The translations under genes and the position numbers were made by a program. From positions 7,881,050 through 7,945,049 of the forward strand of contig OX377206.1 of the NCBI GenBank assembly GCA_947396885.1: 64,000 nucleotides of DNA, in the 5' to 3' direction. Below, one piece after another: positions 48,976-61,400 of the stretch. Source of the DNA: Heligmosomoides polygyrus polygyrus (lineage: Eukaryota > Nematoda > Chromadorea > Rhabditida > Heligmosomidae). A model generated the notes under the pieces. It did not search any database, was not told where the DNA came from, and saw only the letters and a program-made list of their open reading frames with translations. Position 1 is the first letter of the stretch; the number at the start of each line of letters is the position of its first letter.

Positions 48976-49600
48976 TGGGCCATAGATGCCTTCAATTCCG
49001 CGGAGTCTGTGATTTGGTATCAGGGACCTTTCAACTAACCAATAAGTTGGCTTGGAGGACTTTGCATGAGTTGCTATCGCTTCGTTGAGTGATTTGCTGA
49101 CGCAGATTCAAGGCATCTCTAGCTGTCGACGACGTGTTCAAATTCATCAAAAAGTCAGTGCAACCTCATTAGTAGAGAAGGTGAGTACAGATAACCGGGC
49201 ACCTTTACGAAAATTATAGAAGCTCATGTTTGAACAAACGTAGCGGAATTTCCGGAAAGGTTTCCCGACCTTAAGCTCCATAATGCCGCTCATATCTCGT
49301 TGAAATCGCGGGTTCAAGGAGATTCCAAACCGAAAACTGAAGAACTTTGATAAATCTCCGCTTTTCTGTTCTTCAGTATACGCTACTAGGTTTTATTGTA
49401 GTTGAAGTTGTAGAAATTTTTATGAATATTCAAAGATTGACAGTATTTTTGGAACTCCTTTTAGAGCCCTAGAGATCCCTAGAGATTATACCTTGTCACT
49501 CAAGTGATTTTGACCTGTGAGGACAACGAAAGCATACATTATTTGTTCATGTGTGTGTTTGGTTCCAAATTCTTTAAGATTAATAATAACGAGCCTGTAA

Positions 49601-49735
49601 GCGTTAGTTTATACTTGTGCCGCTGCGCGGCGCGGCACGATGCTCGCGATAGATATCGACCGGGCAGCGCGAAAAATCGATAACTATGAAGATCGTAGTG
49701 CTGCGCCGCTTGGCGGCTCAAGTATAAACTAGGGC
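49601..49735. mobile_element. Palindromic MITE, family 1
   Basis: GCGTTAGTTTATACTTGTGC … GTATAAACTAGGGC, TAA on both sides; interior ATAGATATCGACCGGGC. Confidence 0.75.
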
Positions 49736-49804
49736 TAAAGGGCTTCGTTATTCAGCCTGGTTGTGGTGCAGCACGCACACTGTGCACTTCTAACAATAAA
49801 AGGG

Positions 49805-50157
49805 TCTGAAGCGTATGTAGGAGGATGGGGAAAGCGAGTCATATCGGAGGAATCTCCACCCATCGTTTCCGTTTAGTATAAAAGTGTACTTCGTTTTTGC
49901 CAAGTCGTTAAGCCAAACAAGTAGGGTCCCCAAAAATTTACTGTGGAATCGCGGCGTGGGCGCTCACTAGCGCTCGCTTGCATACGCTGGCAAGCGGTTC
50001 GGAGCGCAAAGGATAGCGGCTTTCCTTCATGGGAGGGAGCTCGTAGGTTTGGTTCCTGTGCGTTGCATCTCCTTGGCATTTCAACTGAACGGTTGAGATT
50101 TGAGGGGTCCAAAAGTGCGCTGATTTTTCAGATGTTTTCTGCACATTGTCCAGGAGG
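49805..50157 (+). mobile_element. tRNA(Arg)-like repeat, family 3
   Basis: GAAGCGTATGTAGG, GGTTCGGAGCGCAAAGGATA, TTTGGTTCCTGTGCG; diverged direct copy of 47012-47383. Confidence 0.5.
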
Positions 50158-50659
50158 GAAAAAGAATTTCTGTAGGCGATTTTGGATCCAGCAAACAGAA
50201 TTGCTTGCCATCCAACCTATCGCGCAAGTCAACCCTTTATCATTGTCAAACAACTACATCGCCAACGAACGAAACAACCGCATTCTCTCCTGGATACGAA
50301 CCGGACCTCGAATCGATTCGCGTTTTGCACTATATGAGAGCACTAACCTGACTGCGCCATATGCCTTCACTACTGTTAACATTTCACAAATTAGAATATT
50401 CAGAGCGTTGAAGAATAGTCTTCTTAGGCTTCCTGACCTTACTATCGAGAGAGGGGGGGGGGGGACGTGAAGCGTAAAAAACTTCAAAAGGGAGGATAAT
50501 TCAGCATCGAAACTGACAGGAAGAAAAAACGCGGGACGTCGTGCTTTGACGAACGTCAAAAAAGTGAAGAGAATGACAAAATACTTCCGGTTCTATGCAC
50601 GCCTCTTCGTCTGTTTTTTTTTCTTCCACTACGGCCCAATTCTCGGAGGCCAAGAACAA

Positions 50660-50948
50660 ATGATAGAGGACAGCGTTAACCAGTCCCTTCTGGGATGCGC
50701 CACACACCCCACTTCTACGGATGTCGATGATGCAATGTGAATGCGTATCTGGCCGCACAGTGACTTGCGGTGGTCAGTCGATGGACACGTCAGTGTTCTA
50801 TTCTTCCTAAACAATTCTCGTACCAATTCACCAATTCCGGAGGAATGGAAGGCTTGATTGGCCTGGACGGAAAATCCGAACCAAGAACCTGTAATCAGGT
50901 GCACGCGACAGCCGGCGCCTCCCCCGTCTGCGTTACCACGTGCCTGTG
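50660..50948 (-). mobile_element. SINE family 1
   Basis: GAGGACAGCGTTAACCAGTC … GTCTGCGTTACCACGTGCC; minus strand. Confidence 0.6.
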
Positions 50949-51159
50949 ATATTGGCAAGTTTGCCAAATTAGGTTTTGGAGAACTTTTCTGCTAAAAGTT
51001 TCTTCAAAGTGACCTACTGAAGCTTGTACGGCACCGTCTGAAGAGACCCGTAATGGTTCTCAAAATTCGTGTGGATACCCGGATAGGTTAAAAATGGTGA
51101 AAAACAGTTGTCCGTCAATGCGATCTGCTGACGCAAAAATAATGCCTGAAATGTCATTG

Positions 51160-51870
51160 CTGTGCTCAGGAATTGACACGGAAACGTTTAAAGCTTCAAA
51201 TATGCCTAGGTCCTAACAATATGGCAATTTGTTACATATCCTAAAAGAAGTCACAGGTACATTTAGGTGAATCATTCACCACGACAGTGTCTTTGGTTGG
51301 GTGGCCAAATGGATAGCGACGTGGACTTGCAGAGGAATGGCCAAGGGTTCGAATCTGGGAGTGGGTTTCACGGATTGCTGCGTAGTTCTTGTAAGTGTAA
51401 CAGAATACTTTTTGACTTGGTAAAACACCGTTTTCACTCTCTAACTTGGTCTTTTACTTTTGCCAGATATGAAACTGTGTAGCTTTCCTTGACCCGAATC
51501 TGCTGGGTAAACTTTTGTTGGTTGCTCGCCCTATATGACTCTTTTCTAATGTAAATGATGACATCTAAAGTCATCTAGCTATACTGGAAGCCCCAAAGCG
51601 TTTGCTTGTGAATTTCTGAGCACGACCATGCCATGAAAGTCTTTCCCAAATTCGAACTCTTGGTCCCTCCTCAGCAAGTCAATATCGCTATCCACTTGGC
51701 CATGCAGTCACTGACGCCATTGCAGTGAATGCTTTGCTTAATTGTACCCTGCGGCTTCTCTTAGGAAACCTTACGAATTTGAACACTGATATGACCTAGG
51801 TATACATATTTGAAGCTCCATACCTTTTGCGTGTTAATTCCTGAGCACGACAATGCTTTTCCATACGTTA
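51160..51870. repeat. Inverted tRNA-like repeat pair
   Basis: GGCCAAATGGATAGCGACGT…GGTTCGAATCTGG at 51300-51360 (+) and a complementary copy at 51650-51710 (-). Outer TTGAAGCTCC/GAGCTTCAA-type ends lie near 51215 and 51810. Foldback-like. Confidence 0.45.
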
Positions 51871-52830
51871 TTTTTGCCCTATCAGCCCACATTGGAGAGC
51901 TACGATTTTTCGCCATTTTTGACTTACCCGAGCACACACAGGAAATTTGAAAACGATTACGGTACTCCACAGACAGTGTCCTATAAGTCAGAATAGGTCA
52001 CTTCGAAAAACTCCACGGGAAGTCCATTGGCCTTCCTTGTAAGAGGCTAAAGTTTTATGCACTAGGTAAAGGTAATGAAAATGCGAGAGTGGTCACGATA
52101 ATGAGCTGTCAACAAGTGTCAGACTTCGAATTAGGATTTTTTCGACATTTCTTTCAACAGACTCAAGCGTACACTATGTCTTGGCGATTCTAATGCAATA
52201 CGTCGGTTCTCAGAAGGTCATGCGGCGCAATTCTTGCGCACTGTATACCTGCTTAAAGCCGCTGCCGGTACGAAGCAGATCACCTGCACTTTTCACTCCA
52301 GAGGGTTGTTGGGACATCGCCATTGAGAATCGCCATCGGGCAAGCCATTCAACCAATCTATCACTATATAAGTGACTTTGTACACGACCAGGAATTTGAT
52401 CCGTGTGACACGATGTCGTGTCACGGTCTTGTACTTATTTGTCTAGTTGGATTTAAATCATTCGAAGGAACATTTTTTGCGCTAGGTGTACTTCATATTT
52501 AGACATTTTGTAAAAAGCGTGGTTCACGAAAACAATTTCCGGTTACTGATTTATTGAACTTCTGGACAAAGAGTATCCAAACTTCAACCAGAGGCTTTGA
52601 ATCCACTGTCAGGTCATTTAGAAAATCAGATAGTTATTCTTAGCTTCTGATCTTTCCCTTCGTACTAAGCACCCCCGATTCACCCCTTTTTTCGTTCTTG
52701 TAGCTTGGTGTTGTCAATGTTTACTCTGCTGATAGGTGGACGACACTCTTTTCCATGGAATATCCGCCTAAATTAGCCGAGAATGTCAATCTGCTTTCTT
52801 CCCTTATGTGACGCGTCTTATCACGCATTC

Positions 52831-52832
52831 AA

Positions 52833-52915
<83 letters not shown>

Positions 52916-52916
52916 A
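52831..52916. repeat. (AATA)n microsatellite, 86 bp
   Basis: About 21 uninterrupted 4-bp units. Confidence 0.97.
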
Positions 52917-53155
52917 CACTGTCTTCAATTAAGAAACAACTCTCGACGTTGTAAAAAATCGATTGGTCCGGCGTGCCAGACGCGCGATGATCGCGCGGTC
53001 GTCAACGTGCTAACGAATTGCAGAGAGTTATGTGCTACGTACATATCTGTTCTTGTACACGTAGCTGTGTAAACTATCACCTTTGTCGAGTAGATTGTTT
53101 ACAAGTGTCGACCTTCTTTTGTGAAAATTAAGTGTCGCCCGTTTCACACGCCTAA

Positions 53156-53279
53156 GGCCTAGTTTATACTTGCGATGCCACGCGGCGCGGCACCACTATT
53201 GCCATAGATATCGATTTTTCGCGCCGCCAGGTCGATATTTATCCCGACCATCGTGCCGCGCGTAAGTGTAAACTAGGGC
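53156..53279. mobile_element. Palindromic MITE, family 1
   Basis: GGCCTAGTTTATACTTGCGA … AGTGTAAACTAGGG, flanked by TAA and TAG. Confidence 0.7.
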
Positions 53280-53771
53280 TAGCCTGTACTTTGTGCGTCG
53301 CACGGTGAAAGATGAAGTTCGAACAGCTCATTTGTTCCTTTAACTATGGCTAAATCAGCATTCATTTGATTCCTGAGGATATCAGACTGGAACGGACAGG
53401 AGATTGAGTCGGACCGTGTCTTGGTCAGGCGTAAAGAACAGGGACTTTCGTTAGAAATACGGCATTATTTTTTGTTTGTTCATTGCACAGAAAAAAACCA
53501 GAAACGAATGGGTTGAAGCAATCATGATGAAGGGGATGTTTCAGAGAGAAAAGTGAAAGGCAAGCAGAAATAGCAAAATGAACGATAGAAAACTATGAAT
53601 AAGAGACCTCCACCAGCAGAATTGCCTCGAGTAGGCTATTTGAGCACCGACGGGGTTTAGGGCGATGGGGCTCAAAATCATTAATGGTGACTGAAATCTT
53701 GAGAAAGTCCAGGCATGGTACGAAACGTTGCCGAGGGAGAGCCGTTGAGTCAGTCAGTCAGTCATATATTT

Positions 53772-54062
53772 TTACTCGTGGATCGTCAGGGTTTTCTGGG
53801 CTCGATAAGAATTTGTTTCAGGCGGCACGTGAGTGATAGATTGGTGAGGGCGCCTCCTGCTAAACCACAATAACTGCTTGGTGAAGATAGGTGTCTTCGG
53901 GATTCTGCACCGGATTCTGCTAACGCCGACACGTGACCTGCGACAAGCTGCTGCTCTTGAAAAACCCACTTCAGTGAAATTTGAGAGCTCGACAACGTGC
54001 TGGTCAAACAGAGCTTCAGGAAACAGGTCGGGAATGATAGCAAACCACTCACGTCCGTGTCA
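53772..54062 (-). other. Open frame of unknown meaning
   Basis: A 96-codon open frame with no ATG at its start (REWFAIIPDLFPEALFDQHV … TLTIHE then TAA). The composition is protein-like but no family is recognised, and no acceptor is seen before it. May be a retroelement remnant. Confidence 0.22.
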
Positions 54063-54153
54063 ATAATTTGACAACATGCGATTTTTTAGGTGGATATTTA
54101 TTTATGGCCTTTCGTTCTGACTGCATCATCGTCTTCAATAGGCTGAATAAGGC

Positions 54154-54560
54154 GATGTATACTTGTGTCCTTTCAAAATTTTTTCGAACAAACGAATAAT
54201 CGAATATATTCGGTTTCATGAAAAACCGAATATTCGAACAATGAATATATTCGAATTTCGGACCGCGTCGAATAGTCGAATAAGAATATATTCGAATTTT
54301 GGGCCTCATCGAATATTCGAATAATGAATATTCTAATATTCGCCCGAAATTATTCGATTCGATCCAAAATATAATAGTGACCTATGGACTACAATTGTGT
54401 CCTTCCGAAATTTTTTCGAATAAACGATTAATCGAATATATTCGGTTTCATGAAAAACCGAATAATCGGATAATGAATATATTCGAATTTTGTTCCTCAT
54501 CGAATATTCGAGTAATGAATATTCGAATATTCGCGAGAAATTATTCGATTCTGTCCGAAG
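54154..54560. repeat. ATTCG-rich satellite
   Basis: Two units homologous to 30474-30850, each containing TTTTTTCGAA.AAACGA and ATATTCGGTTTCATGAAAAA. Confidence 0.65.
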
Positions 54561-54993
54561 TTTATGGCGAAAGTGTTTTGACATGCAATTTACACTACCT
54601 TTCAGGCTTCTGAAGACGTTGATTCAGAGAGAGCGAATGGCCATGATAAACGATTCATCCAAAGGACTCGGTTTGTGACGTTGATGTCAAAAACGAGAAC
54701 TACATATGTATCCATGTTGAGATCTGAAGGAGAGAAAAGCCGAAGACATGGAAAGCTTTGGTGTATTGATGTGCTCGAATGATCTATTCGAATAGGTAAT
54801 CGAATGATTTTCATTCGAATTGGAGTACTCAAATTCGAATATTTAAAAAATCGCACTTTTCGAGAGTATTCGAATTCGAATATTCATAAAAACACACTTC
54901 GAATACATTCGAGTTCGAATACTCGAAAATTGCGTTCATTCGAAACCGTTCGAATAGTCGAAAATTTTGCAAGAGCACAGCTATACTTTGGCC

Positions 54994-55077
54994 TGGGCGG
55001 AAAATCAATTCCACGGACCTCGACTCAGGGTGCGCACGACAGCTGGCGCCTCTTCCGACTGCGCTATCATGTGCCCA
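54994..55077 (-). mobile_element. SINE family 1, head fragment
   Basis: GGCCTGGGCGGAAAATC … TTCCGACTGCGCTATCATGT; only the tRNA-like head. Confidence 0.5.
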
Positions 55078-55229
55078 TCCAAAAATGTCATGATTTCGAT
55101 TTTCTAATTCTGATTTTTTCACTCCGTAATAAGTGAAACGCCTTCGTAATCCTTGTCGAAAGTCAAATTAACGCAAAAATAACTATAATTTCGACGAAAC
55201 CTAAAATCGCTGCCTAACCAATCGAGTTT

Positions 55230-55365
55230 TCGACCTTAGCACAATCGGAGGAGGCGAAGAGTGTCCCCCGAATCGAGTGTGCTTGGCTCGAGTGTGTCAA
55301 CCAAGCGTTCCATCACTCCGGGGTCAGCAAGCAGGTACCAGACTCTTCTGTGAAACACACTGAGT
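55230..55365 (+). mobile_element. SINE family 1, head fragment
   Basis: CTTAGCACAATCGGAGGAGG … GGCTCGAGTGTGTCAACCAA … GGTACCAGACTCTTCTGTG. Confidence 0.5.
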
Positions 55366-57162
55366 TAGTAGATTTTAAACAGGTTTTCGAAGCCTTATTT
55401 TTTCTTGCTAGTTTGAAAAAAGTTAAAGCAACGCTCATTTATACAGTGCAGGAGAGAATTCATGGAGGACAATCAAGGCTATATATACTTAAAGGTTGAA
55501 GATCTTTTTGAATGTCCTTCAGAAGAACAATAGTTCGCTAGATCTAATTTTTAGGACTTCTCGGCTTGTAAATTGAAAAAATATTAATATTTTTATTACT
55601 CATTATTATTAATATTAAATATTATATAATTATTAGTTATTTATTTTAAAAAAGTATTTAAAAGAAAGAACAAGTAGTCATTTGACTCTAAACGCTCTTG
55701 CGCCAGGTGGTATACGAACACGCTCTGTCTTCTTTCTTAGCCTCAATCCTCAAATATCAAGTCCTCAATCGGTTCCATGCTGATATCAGTGGCCTGCTCC
55801 TATCGGCATCACTGGCGAGTGTTGGTAGATCACGAGGATGTTATTGAGGTTGCGTTCAGGTTGGTAGAGAGGCTAGCATGCTTCTCGGAAAGCGGAGGGT
55901 GTCGGCTCGATTTCTGCCCGACGCAAGAGTTTTGATCTCAAGAAAGAACTCAACTATTGGCTTGTGACCTCTGTAAGAGCCGCGCCACGTCTCAGCGAAC
56001 GTACGCAATATCCTGCTTTCATAAGAATAGAAACGGCTCAGCCATGGGTGATGCATAGAGATGAGCTTGAAGACTGAAGTGAATCGATAAGCATTTTCTT
56101 CACGCAGGCCCGTCTAAAGTAAAATTTCTTCTGGGGTGGTGTCAGGTTTAACCATGAAGATCATGCAACGTTTTAATGACGCTAATTTAAGCGGAGAAAA
56201 CGAAACTAGAAACCGATGATAGACGAGAAACAAACGGAGGAGGATGGACCCCCTTCAGCTCCGTACATTCCCTTCACACTCTAGGAATTGTGGGCGCGGA
56301 ATGTAGCTGCGTTGTAAGGAAATAAATCAGCTATTTGTTCATTCTTAACAGGTGGTCCAATTACAAAAGAATGAAAAATAGAGTCTCAGCCTAGAAGCCT
56401 CGCATTTTTAGATGCACTTTGGTGATCAATAATGGATCTATCGATTTGGTTGATCAGTAGTGGATGTATCGATCTCGGTTGGAAACCAATACAGAGAAGC
56501 CATAATACAGTGGTTGTATTCTTAGCGTTGACTTCTTAGATTGAAAAAAAAACCTATCGGATCAGGAATTTTAGCAGGACTTCGCCGAAAAAAGTGATTG
56601 CATGCAGGAGATGCCACTAATGAGCTGCGTAATGAGGTGAGCTGCAGCTTGTGTGCACGTCTGACCGCATGGCAGTAGAAGAACCACATGAGAGCTCGCT
56701 CTCTTATAGGACGTGTCGAACGCGGAGATGAATGTGTCGACGGAGCCGGGCCGAGATGACGACGCGGTCTCTGTTGGGGGGGGGGGGGGGGGTGCGATCA
56801 GTGTGTAAGGGCTGCTGAGGAAGAACTCGCCGTGATGTGTGCTGTCTGAGCGAGAGCTTTACATCGGTTTGACGTGAGGACGAGACGGAACGAGAGGGAT
56901 ATGAGTGGAGAGCGGACGAAGATCGCGAGAGCCGAGAGAACGGAAGCAGCGCATGTGTGCGACAAAACACGCAAGTGGCCTGATTACTGAGCAGCCTTCA
57001 GAAAGCGTTGAACAAGCCATTGAGCCACAAGCAGTCTGTAACGGTCCTAGAAACACATGTGATAGGGTTTGCTTACACCTCAAACGTTTACTTTTAAACG
57101 TACTTTTTAGATTCAAGCTGTTCGTATGCGCGTTGGTCCAAAGGTGATGTCGAATTTCGCAA
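55366..57162. other. No gene recognised
   Basis: A/T-rich stretch at 55570-55670, a tRNA-like GGCTCGATTTCTGCCCGACG fragment at 55895-55930 (family 4) and a G17 run at 56776-56792. Frames at 56.7-57.1 kb have no supporting signal. Confidence 0.5.
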
Positions 57163-57164
57163 TA

Positions 57165-58459
57165 CAGGGTGGCTCCTAATTGTTTGCGTGAAATTCAAAC
57201 CGCTACTGTATTTTTGAAAATGGCGGGAGATCAATTATTAGGATTTTTCTAGAATGAGGGAAGCATGTACAAAAACCAAGCAAGGTGATACACTCAATAC
57301 CCTCGACAATGAAAGCTTCACCACATCGTTCCACCATCGCTCATCTCGCCGAGAAAGGACATTCTGCAGCAGAGATCGCTCGACGACTTCAAATTTCTGC
57401 CAGAACAGTCCAACATATTCTGAAACAGTACAGGGAGGAAGGAACGGTCGCGCCGAGGAAGAGAGCTGGCAGACCACGTACTGTGAACACTCTCCGCCTT
57501 CGAAAGGTCATCAAAAAGAGGATCGACCGGACCAATGGAGCATGAAGCATGAATCGGATGGCCGTAGACCTTGGGGTTACCTGCAGAAGAATACAGAAGA
57601 TCGTCAGACAGGATCTTGGGCTTCGCAGTTATCGTCTTTATCGCGGACAAGCCCTTACGGAAGCTGCCATGCAGATTAGATTGAAAAAATCCAAGTTGTT
57701 GCTAAAGGAGATCCAGCAGAGCCCACTTGTCAAACGTCACCTAAACGGACGAGAAGATTTTTACCATTGAAGTGGCACACAACTCACAAAATCAGCGTCA
57801 GTTGCTGCCTCCGTCTAGAAACAGGTCTTCTCAACGTCGCGTTCTCAACAGGACTCTTTTTCCGAAGCCTGTAATGGTATGGGTTGGAATTACCCTGGAC
57901 AAGAAGACACCTCTGCTTTTCGTCGACCGTTCAGTGAAAATCAACGCTGAAGTCTACCAAGAAAAGATCCTGCTCGATGTTCTTCTCCCCTGGGTTGCTG
58001 AAAATTTTGCCAGTGGTCAATGCGAGCTCCAGCAAGATTGGGCACCTGCTCATTCTGCGAGATCCACACTGGCATTCTGCGAGAGTCACTTCCCTGGCTA
58101 CTGGACGAAGGACTTCTGGCCATCTAACTCGCCTGATCTGAATCCAATGGATTTCGCTGTGTGGGGCTACTTGCAGCAGAAGGTCTCCTCGAAGAGTCGC
58201 CAAAGTTTGAATGCTCTCAAAGCTTCACTTCAGAATGCGTGGGACGATATCGACGTCAACTTCCTGCGGCCCACAGTGATGTCGGTTTAGAAGAGACTGA
58301 AGGCCTGTATTGCTGCAAAGGAGCTCATTTCGAACATCTTCTCGAGTGAATGATTGTTAGGCATTGCTCTATATAGGAGTTGTATCAGATTGTACAACTG
58401 TTGTTTTTTGTTGATGTTATTAGTAATAAACTACGCGCAAATAGTTAGGAGCCACCCTG
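57165..58459 (+). mobile_element. Tc1/mariner element, maT (DD37D) type, 1295 bp
   Basis: Terminal inverted repeats of about 26 bp with a few mismatches (CAGGGTGGCTCCTAATTG… and complement), flanked by TA at 57163-57164 and 58460-58461. One transposase frame inside, with a stop and a frameshift. Confidence 0.9.
57309..58290 (+). pseudogene. maT-type transposase, broken
   Basis: ATG at 57309. Helix-turn-helix (HLAEKGHSAAEIARRL, ISARTVQHIL) and the GRPR motif; in-frame TGA at 57543-57545; the frame resumes (NRMAVDLGVTCRRIQKIVRQ). A deletion/frameshift near 57750 precedes DEKIFTIE (first Asp). Second Asp in QQDWAPAHS, third in SPDLNPMDFAVW with 37 residues between, hence DD37D rather than Tc1 DD34E. 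Stop at 58288-58290. All three Asp codons survive, but no single frame does. Confidence 0.88.
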
Positions 58460-58474
58460 TATATTTCTCTGCCT

Positions 58475-61400
58475 TCTTCTTCTTCAGCGTTTGTCCCGCA
58501 TCATGACGGGGTCCGCTTTTCTGGTGCCATGTCGCCATCTTTCCCGATCCCGTGCTAGATCAGGGTGGACACCAGCTACTTTAAAGTCCTTGTGTAACGT
58601 ATCAGCCCAGCGCTGCTTCGGGCGTCCTCTAGGCCGTTTTCCAGACACTACGAAGTTAAGGCCTATCTTACGGACGCTGTCTTCCTTTCCACGCAGAACG
58701 TGGCCGTACCATCGTAAGCGAGCTTCACGCATCTTGTCCGCTATCGGCGCGACACCGAACTTCTGCCGAATAGCCTCGTTTCGGATGCGGTCCAGGCGCG
58801 TGACTCCAGCCATCCAGCGCAGCATCTTCGTTTCCATTACGCTGAGGCGACTTTCCGTTTCCTTTGTCGCAGGCCAACACTCAGCTCCGTACATCGCTAC
58901 CGGCCGGACGACGGTTTTGTAGATCTTCGACTTTAAGCGCTCTGGCATCTTCTTGTCGCAGAGTACTCCAGTCAACGAGCGCCACTTCGACCAAGCTGCA
59001 CTCACGCGTGAGTTCACTTCAACCATCAGACTGCCATTAGAGGCTATTGCTGATCCCAGGTATTTAAACACCGAAGTGCGTGCAAGCTCAGTACCGTTAA
59101 TCTTAATGGAGCCGGACTCGCTTACGTCAGTCGTTAGGTACTCGGTCTTCTTGACGTTCAATTTGAGTCCGAACATGGCCAGGCGGTCGCACCAAGCTTG
59201 CACCTCTCGCTCGAGCTCACCTTTGTCTTCGCAGGCGAGCATCACGTCATCAGCATATAGCAACGTCCAAGGGACGGGCTTCTGAAGATTTCGCGAAATG
59301 GCATCCATTACGACAACAAAGAGGAGTGGGGAAAGCGCAGATCCTTGGTGCACCCCAACAGAGATGGGAAACTCCGTCGAGGTTCCTGCTGCCGCTTGCA
59401 CACGACTCTTTGGACAAGAGTATAGCATTCGCACCCACTCTACAAGTTCTTCGGGAACACCGTGCTGTCGTAGGGCGTACCATATAACCTCACGCGGTAC
59501 GCGATCGAAGGCCTTCTCCAAGTCGAGAAAGGCAAGATGCACCGGCCTCTGTTTCTCGCGATGCTTCTCTACCAGAAGACGGGCGGCATGTATGGCATCG
59601 ATAGTGCCACAACCAGCCACGAAGCCGCACTGATTTCTGGAAAGCTTGACGATATCGCGAATTCGGCTATCGAGGATTCGCTCGAAGATCTTCATGCTGT
59701 GCGAGAGCAACCGAATCGGACGGTAATTTGAGCAGTCTGCAGGGCTGCCCTTCTTCTTCCAAATCGGGATCGTCGTACTTTCCTGCCAAACATCAGGCAC
59801 CTTCTTCTCCGCTACAACCTGGTTGAAAAACTTGGCCAACCACTCAGCAGAGTACCAGAACTTCGACTTCCATAAGTCAGCTGGCAAGTCATCTGGACCA
59901 GTCGCCTTGCCCGTTCTCATCATCCTCAGAGCCGCGTCAGTTTCCTCCACAGTGATTTTGTGGACGGGACCGTGGATAGGAGCCACAGAAGGGACGGCCG
60001 GATGAGGGAACTCTTCAGTCGAAATTCCCTCGAAATAGTCGCACCATCGCTTCAAGGCCTTTTTGCGCTCTGTCAGAAGATGGCCGTTCTCATCATTGAT
60101 GCCAAAGAACTTCTCTATATCCTCGGATTGGCGATGACGGTTTTTCGCAAGTCGGTACAAATACCGCTCGCCATCGCGCGACTCAAGCTTTTTGTAGACA
60201 TCATTGTAATGAGTGGCTTTTGCTACGGCCACAGCCTTCTTGGCAGCTTTTTTCGCTTCGTGGTACTTTTGCCAATTATTGGCGGTCTTGTCGCCGAGAA
60301 ACACATGATAAAGCGCTTTCTTCTCTCGAACCTTTTCATTCACATCGTTCGTCCACAGCCATGCCTGCATGTCGACCTTTCGTCGTCCAGGTTTCGTAGT
60401 GCCAAGTTCTGACCTCGCAGCTAGAAGTATCGCGTCGGTCGCTTTCTTCCAAGTTTCGTCGACAGTCGTGACTGCCGGGAACCGTACGCGAGAAATCACA
60501 GCTGCTTCTTTCTCTTTCATTCGCCACCACTTGATTCTTGCAGCACCGCATCGCTCAACCTGCTGCAGCCTCGGAGGAGCGATCTTCAAAGTACAGATCA
60601 GCGGACGATGCTGTGGGGCGACCGTTTCATACGGCACGATCTTCGCGTCTGTGACGAGATTTCGGTCACGATCTCTCACAAGGACGAAGTCTATCTGCGT
60701 CTTGGTGTTCCCACTATAGAACGAGATAAGGTGGGAGTTGCGTTTGCGAAACACGGTGTTCATTATGGTGAGGTTATGCGAATCCGCATATTCAAGGATA
60801 CGCTCACCATCTGTGTTACGCAACCCATAGCCGAATCCACCATGACAGCTGTACCCGTCTTTCGTAGCGCCTACGTGCCCATTGAGGTCACCAGCGACGA
60901 TGATGACGTCTTTCGACGGTACCTCTGCTGTCTTCTCATCAAGCAGGCTCCAAAACTCATCCTTGGCTTGATCGGAACAGCCAGTCTGCGGAGCATACGC
61001 AGAGAAGAAGTGGAAGAGTCGCTCCTTAGCGGCGACAACGATCTTCATCAATCGATCGTCAAAGCGCTCGACGCTTACAATCGAGTCTCGGAAACGCTCG
61101 GAGACGATTATACCAACACCACTGGTGGTCCTGGGACTTCCACATAGAACGGCCTTGAAGCCACGTCCTATATCCCTTGCCTTGCGGCAGGACCACCTCG
61201 TCTCCTGCACCGCACAGAAATCAACTCTTCTACGCTCCAGTGCTTCTACCAACTCGCACGAGCGGCCCGTCAACGTACCCACATTCAGCGTTGCTACGCG
61301 GGTCCTGCTTACGTTACGGGACTTTCGGACTAGCTCAGTTGCCCCCCGATGCCGTCCTCGCACCAGGGACCCTCGCATACTTCTCACACTCGCCGGGCTT

